Positions 55,501-57,732 of a DNA stretch of 57,732 nucleotides are shown in pieces. The stretch comes from Pseudomonadota bacterium (GTDB lineage: Bacteria > Pseudomonadota > Alphaproteobacteria > Rhodospirillales > Magnetospirillaceae). The notes beneath the pieces are model-generated. The model worked only from the letters and a program-made list of their open reading frames with translations, was not told the DNA's origin and ran no database searches. Location: contig JAJYTF010000030.1 in assembly GCA_021793155.1 (NCBI GenBank), forward strand, positions 1 through 57,732. Direction: 5' to 3'. The translations under genes and the position numbers were made by a program. The first letter of the stretch is position 1. Each line of letters starts with the position of its first letter.

Positions 55501-55888
55501 GGCTCGCCTCCACCAGCTTGTCGTAAACATCGAGGGATCCCGTCCGCACCACCCTGTCGCGGGCCTGCACATGGGCTGGCAGGATGACGGCGACCGGCGG
55601 CGCCCGGCCGCGGTCGTCGCGACGGCGTTCGAGGACTTGGCGGACGGCATTGTGGTGCGGCACGCCCTTGGCCAGCGCGTCGATAATGGCGGCCTGCAGT
55701 TCGGCGGCGCCGTAGCGGTCGAGCAGATTGCTCAGGGCCGAGGTGATGGCGCCGAGGTTGTCGCCGCGCTCGGCGGCCCGCATCAGCAGGTCCCGGCTGG
55801 CCGGGGCGGCTTGCGCCAGGTGGTCGGTGGCCCGGTGGCGACGACCCCGCCGCTTGCGGTCGACCAGGGCCTGGATGTGCTCGCCCGA
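55487..55888 (-). pseudogene. istA: IS21 transposase IstA, C-terminal fragment
   Basis: About 134 residues of the IstA C-terminus: LLDRYGAAELQAAIIDALAK, then GVPHHNAVRQVLERRR and GSLDVYDKLVEA before the stop at 55487. The HTH and DDE catalytic domain are missing. The break at about 55888 coincides with the start of the divergent monooxygenase gene, so the missing part was lost by deletion or rearrangement. Overlaps the istB start by 14 bp, as in intact elements. Confidence 0.8.
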
Positions 55889-55889
55889 C

Positions 55890-56198
55890 ATGTTCATCGC
55901 CATGAACCGCTTCCGCATCGCCCTGGGGAAGGAGGATGAGTGCACCCGCTTCTGGAGGGAGCGGGAGACCAATCTGCCGGGGGTGCCCGGGTTCATCGCC
56001 TTCCACCTGCTGCACGGCCCGTCAACCGAGGAGCATACCCTGTTCGCTTCCCATACGGTCTGGGCGTCACGCCAGCACTTCGAAGACTGGACGCGGTCGG
56101 AAGCGTTCCGCCGCTCTCACGGCGGGGTTGGCCGATTGGCCGACCTCTACCTCGGTCCGCCCCTGTTCGAGGGATTCGAACCACTACTACCGCCGTGA
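55890..56198 (+). CDS. Antibiotic biosynthesis monooxygenase-type (HmoA-like) protein
   Basis: A 102-residue ABM-fold protein: FIAMNRFRIALGKEDECTRF and WRERETNLPGVPGFIAFHLL, then LFASHTVWASRQHFEDWTRS. Heme-degrading HmoA/IsdG-type enzymes and quinol monooxygenases share this ferredoxin-like fold. ATG 55890 gives MFIAMNRF, a normal start for the group. Its upstream region is IS21 remnant, so its native promoter may be gone. Confidence 0.8.
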   Translation: MFIAMNRFRIALGKEDECTRFWRERETNLPGVPGFIAFHLLHGPSTEEHTLFASHTVWASRQHFEDWTRSEAFRRSHGGVGRLADLYLGPPLFEGFEPLLPP

Positions 56199-56427
56199 AG
56201 GGGCGACAGGCACTGTTGTGTCTGCGACACATTAGACATCGCAGGTGTGGATTTCGTCGATGAAAGACCTTTCGGCCAAAAGTGGCAGAGAATCGCGCTG
56301 GACGCTCCGACATCCCTTTGGCAAATACCCCTTTAGGGACCTGGAAGCCGCAGCTTCCCTGCCCATCTCATCGAATGGATAGGCGCGCGACGGTCGATTC
56401 AGGCCGGGAAATCAGGACATTAGAAAA

Positions 56428-56447
56428 TTGGCGGAGGGAGTGGGATT
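56428..56447. repeat. Right attachment-site copy (attR-like), inside tRNA-Ser
   Basis: TTGGCGGAGGGAGTGGGATT, identical to 33970-33989. It covers one base outside the tRNA, the CCA, the discriminator base, the 3' acceptor strand and the 3' T-arm strand. Confidence 0.75.
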
Positions 56448-56519
56448 CGAACCCACGATACGCTTTTGACGTATACACACTTTCCAGGCGTGCGCCTTCG
56501 ACCGCTCGGCCATCCCTCC
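56429..56519 (-). tRNA. tRNA-Ser (GGA anticodon)
   Basis: Reading the minus strand: acceptor GGAGGGA, D-arm with GAGCGGTCGAAGG, anticodon loop CTGGAAA (anticodon GGA, reads UCC/UCU), a long class II variable arm (TATACGTCAAAAGCGTATC), T-arm GTGGGTTCGAATCCCAC, acceptor TCCCTCC, G and encoded CCA. All stems pair. The intact gene is at the right end of the putative island. Confidence 0.95.
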
Positions 56520-56690
56520 GTCGCGGGCGCCCCGGACGGGGCGCCAACGGCCGGCGAAAAATAGACGAGCCAACCGGTGTTTGCAACCATTCCCATCATC
56601 GTCCCCAGTTGAAAACCGATCGCATTTGTGGCAATTACCTTAGGACCATAGTCGAAACAGCCATTCGACGTCGGAATACCTGGGGGACAC

Positions 56691-56978
56691 ATGCTTTTCG
56701 GCCGCCTATTGGGGTGGGCGCTGCTTGGCTTGGCCATGCTCATGGCATCGGGGGATGCCGTGCTGGCACTGGGGCCCGGCGACCATGTGGGAATCGTGAC
56801 CGGTGACGTTTGGATTTTGCTGGCGGGCCGAGCGCCTGAACGGGGTGCCTTTCCCCCATCCATCGGCTCGATCCTGTTGGCGTGGCCGGCCTGGGCGGTG
56901 ATCGCGCCGGTGGGCGTGGCTCTGCTGCTGGCTTGCCGCCGCCGGCGGCGTCGCTTCCGGTTCCGCCGTATCGGCTAG
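56691..56978 (+). CDS. Small membrane protein, possibly truncated at its 3' end
   Basis: A 95-residue protein with two hydrophobic helices (LLGWALLGLAMLMASGDAVL and AWPAWAVIAPVGVALLLAC) and an arginine-rich tail (RRRRRRFRFRRIG). GGGGGACAC precedes ATG 56691. The TAG stop lies at the apparent left end of the IS630 element, so the native C-terminus may have been longer. Function unknown. Confidence 0.65.
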   Translation: MLFGRLLGWALLGLAMLMASGDAVLALGPGDHVGIVTGDVWILLAGRAPERGAFPPSIGSILLAWPAWAVIAPVGVALLLACRRRRRRFRFRRIG

Positions 56979-57604
56979 AGCCTCGTGCTGAAACGCTGAA
57001 TCGAAAGGGGATTCAACCTCTTTGGAGGTGGATCATGGCAAGAAGCTACTCATTAGATCTTCGCGAACGCGTTGCGGGGAGAGGTTGAAGCTGGTCAATC
57101 GCGCCGGGCTGCTGCGCGGCGCTTTAATGTCAGCGCGAGCACGGGTGTTCGGATTGCCAAACGCAAGGAGTTGACCGGATCGGTCGAACCAGCCCGCATG
57201 GGACGACCGGCGGGCAGCGGTAAGTTGGCGCTCTACGCGACGGATTTGATTGGCTGGGTGGACGCGACCGAGGACATCACGATGCCGGAGTTGGCGGCCA
57301 AGCTGGAAGAGAAGCATGGCGTCACGGCTCACCCGGCATCGTTGTCGCGTTTTCTCATCAAGCAGGGCTTTACCGTCAAAAAAAACACTGGTGGCGTCCG
57401 AGGCCGGTCGCGCCGAAATAGCGAGTGACCGCCGGGTCTGGCGAGCGCACCGACAGCCGCGCATGCGCCAGGAGCCGCACCGACTTGTCTTTATCGACGA
57501 GACGGGAACGACGACGAAGATGACGCGCCTGCGTGGCCGAGCCCGGCGAGGACAGCGCGTCAGATCGCACGCTCCATTTGGGCATTGGGGGGACCCAGAC
57601 CTTC
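56979..57604 (+). mobile_element. IS630-family element, frameshifted and truncated
   Basis: Left end near 56979-56981 (GAGCCTCGTGCTGAAA after a TA, the usual IS630 target). It carries a transposase with several frameshifts and stops being IS630-like at about 57595-57605, where IS701-like sequence on the other strand takes over. Neither a right terminal repeat nor an intact transposase is present. Confidence 0.65.
57035..57604 (+). pseudogene. IS630-family transposase, multiple frameshifts
   Basis: MARSYSLDLRERV starts the protein, then a stop at about 57087 is reached and the frame resumes as EVEAGQSRRAAARRFNVSAS with MGRPAGSGKLALYATDLIGW and SRFLIKQGFTVKK. At an A8 run near 57379 the frame changes to TLVASEAGRAEIASDRRVWR and FIDETGTTTKMTRLRG, the DDE region. 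A third shift follows GHWG. The A8 site may be the natural programmed frameshift of the family; the other two are lesions. Confidence 0.75.
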
Positions 57605-57732
57605 CGCCGGATCAACAGCCAGCGCTCGAACTCGGGTGGCCGTGTCCATGAAAGCGGAATCCGCGCCCAGTCATAGAATCGCAAGCCTTTCGATCCCTCG
57701 CCAGCCGCCAGCGCTGCCCATTTCTCCGGCGC
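57597..57732 (-). pseudogene. IS701-like transposase fragment
   Basis: Reading from the window's right end on the minus strand gives KWAALAAGEGSKGLRFYDWA, then RIPLS and PEFERWLLIRRKVW, the G-x-G-x-KG-x-R-x-YDWA and RWLL-RR blocks seen in IS701-type DDE transposases. It continues outside the window. It abuts the IS630 remnant at about 57600. Confidence 0.55.

Larger units (their letters stand above)
54380..55888 (-). mobile_element. IS21-family element, truncated at its 5' (istA) end
   Basis: Carries the last part of istA, intact istB and the small accessory frame, all on the minus strand. The right end lies somewhere in 54380-54440 (a TGATGTTGCCGG stretch could belong to the terminal repeat). 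The left end is missing: istA stops at about 55888, exactly where the monooxygenase gene begins. Without istA the element cannot move on its own. Confidence 0.7.
33970..56447. mobile_element. Putative tRNA-Ser genomic island carrying an aryl polyene gene cluster
   Basis: About 22.5 kb bounded by the 20-bp direct repeat at each end. The intact tRNA-Ser gene lies at the right edge with its 3' end facing the island, the standard geometry for tyrosine-recombinase integration. Contents: a decayed gene with an integrase-like stretch beside the left repeat, the APE operon and its PPTase, an AbiE-like toxin-antitoxin pair, and an IS21 remnant. No intact integrase is visible, so the island is probably immobile now. 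Confidence 0.65.

Overview
The window reads as chromosomal DNA of a high-GC alphaproteobacterium, most likely Rhodospirillales close to Magnetospirillum. The pointers are a polyhydroxybutyrate (PHB) locus (phaB, phaA, a short phaC and phaR), a class I lysyl-tRNA synthetase, the metX-metW pair, a DsrC-like protein and paired XRE regulators with a characteristic N-terminal layout. The species cannot be fixed from sequence alone.

Layout. 1-4.3 kb: the tail of an OprB-type porin, a NitT/TauT-type ABC transporter (ATPase plus double permease, no binding protein here) and a divergent S24/LexA-like regulator behind a palindrome. 4.4-16.3 kb: housekeeping genes (DinG-type helicase, secreted EF-hand protein, lysK-metX-metW, a methyltransferase, gloB, a GST, an XRE regulator, a K+/H+ antiporter). 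16.4-20.8 kb: PHB genes, including an apparent 215-bp out-of-frame overlap between phaC and a small coiled-coil gene. 21-28 kb: a second XRE regulator, a TetR regulator, and the queuosine operon (a ChbG-like gene, queA, tgt, queF, queG). 28-33.9 kb: a tightly coupled pair of a GH3-type acyl-adenylating enzyme and a penicillin-acylase-type Ntn hydrolase, then a DsrC-like protein lacking its terminal cysteine, an MlaC-like protein and a small exported protein.

34.0-56.4 kb looks like one genomic island. An intact tRNA-Ser(GGA) gene (minus strand, 56429-56519) has its 3' end at the right edge. A 20-bp direct copy of that end (CCA, acceptor strand and 3' T-arm strand) lies at 33970-33989. Next to the left copy are a frameshifted gene with an integrase-like stretch and a small phage-like gene. 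The main cargo is a complete-looking aryl polyene (APE) pigment operon, 16 minus-strand genes from 49627 to 36196. It encodes a KS/chain-length factor, acyltransferase, two ACPs, membrane protein, aryl/acyl ligase, two dehydratases, GT2-acyltransferase fusion, thioesterase, LolA-like carrier, MMPL exporter, DUF3261 lipoprotein, two ketosynthases and a ketoreductase. A 4'-phosphopantetheinyl transferase is divergent from it. The rest of the island holds an alpha/beta hydrolase, a small lipoprotein, an AbiE-type toxin-antitoxin pair with a repeated operator, an IS21 remnant and a small monooxygenase gene.

Beyond the tRNA are a small membrane protein gene, a frameshifted IS630-type element, and an IS701-like transposase fragment that runs off the window.

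How the genes work together: the APE operon should build an aryl polyene on ACPs activated by the neighbouring PPTase and deliver it to the outer membrane through the LolA-like, MMPL and lipoprotein components. No ammonia-lyase or methyltransferase lies inside it, so the aryl starter must come from elsewhere. The PHB genes make and regulate storage polymer. The queuosine operon carries the last four steps of Q-tRNA synthesis.
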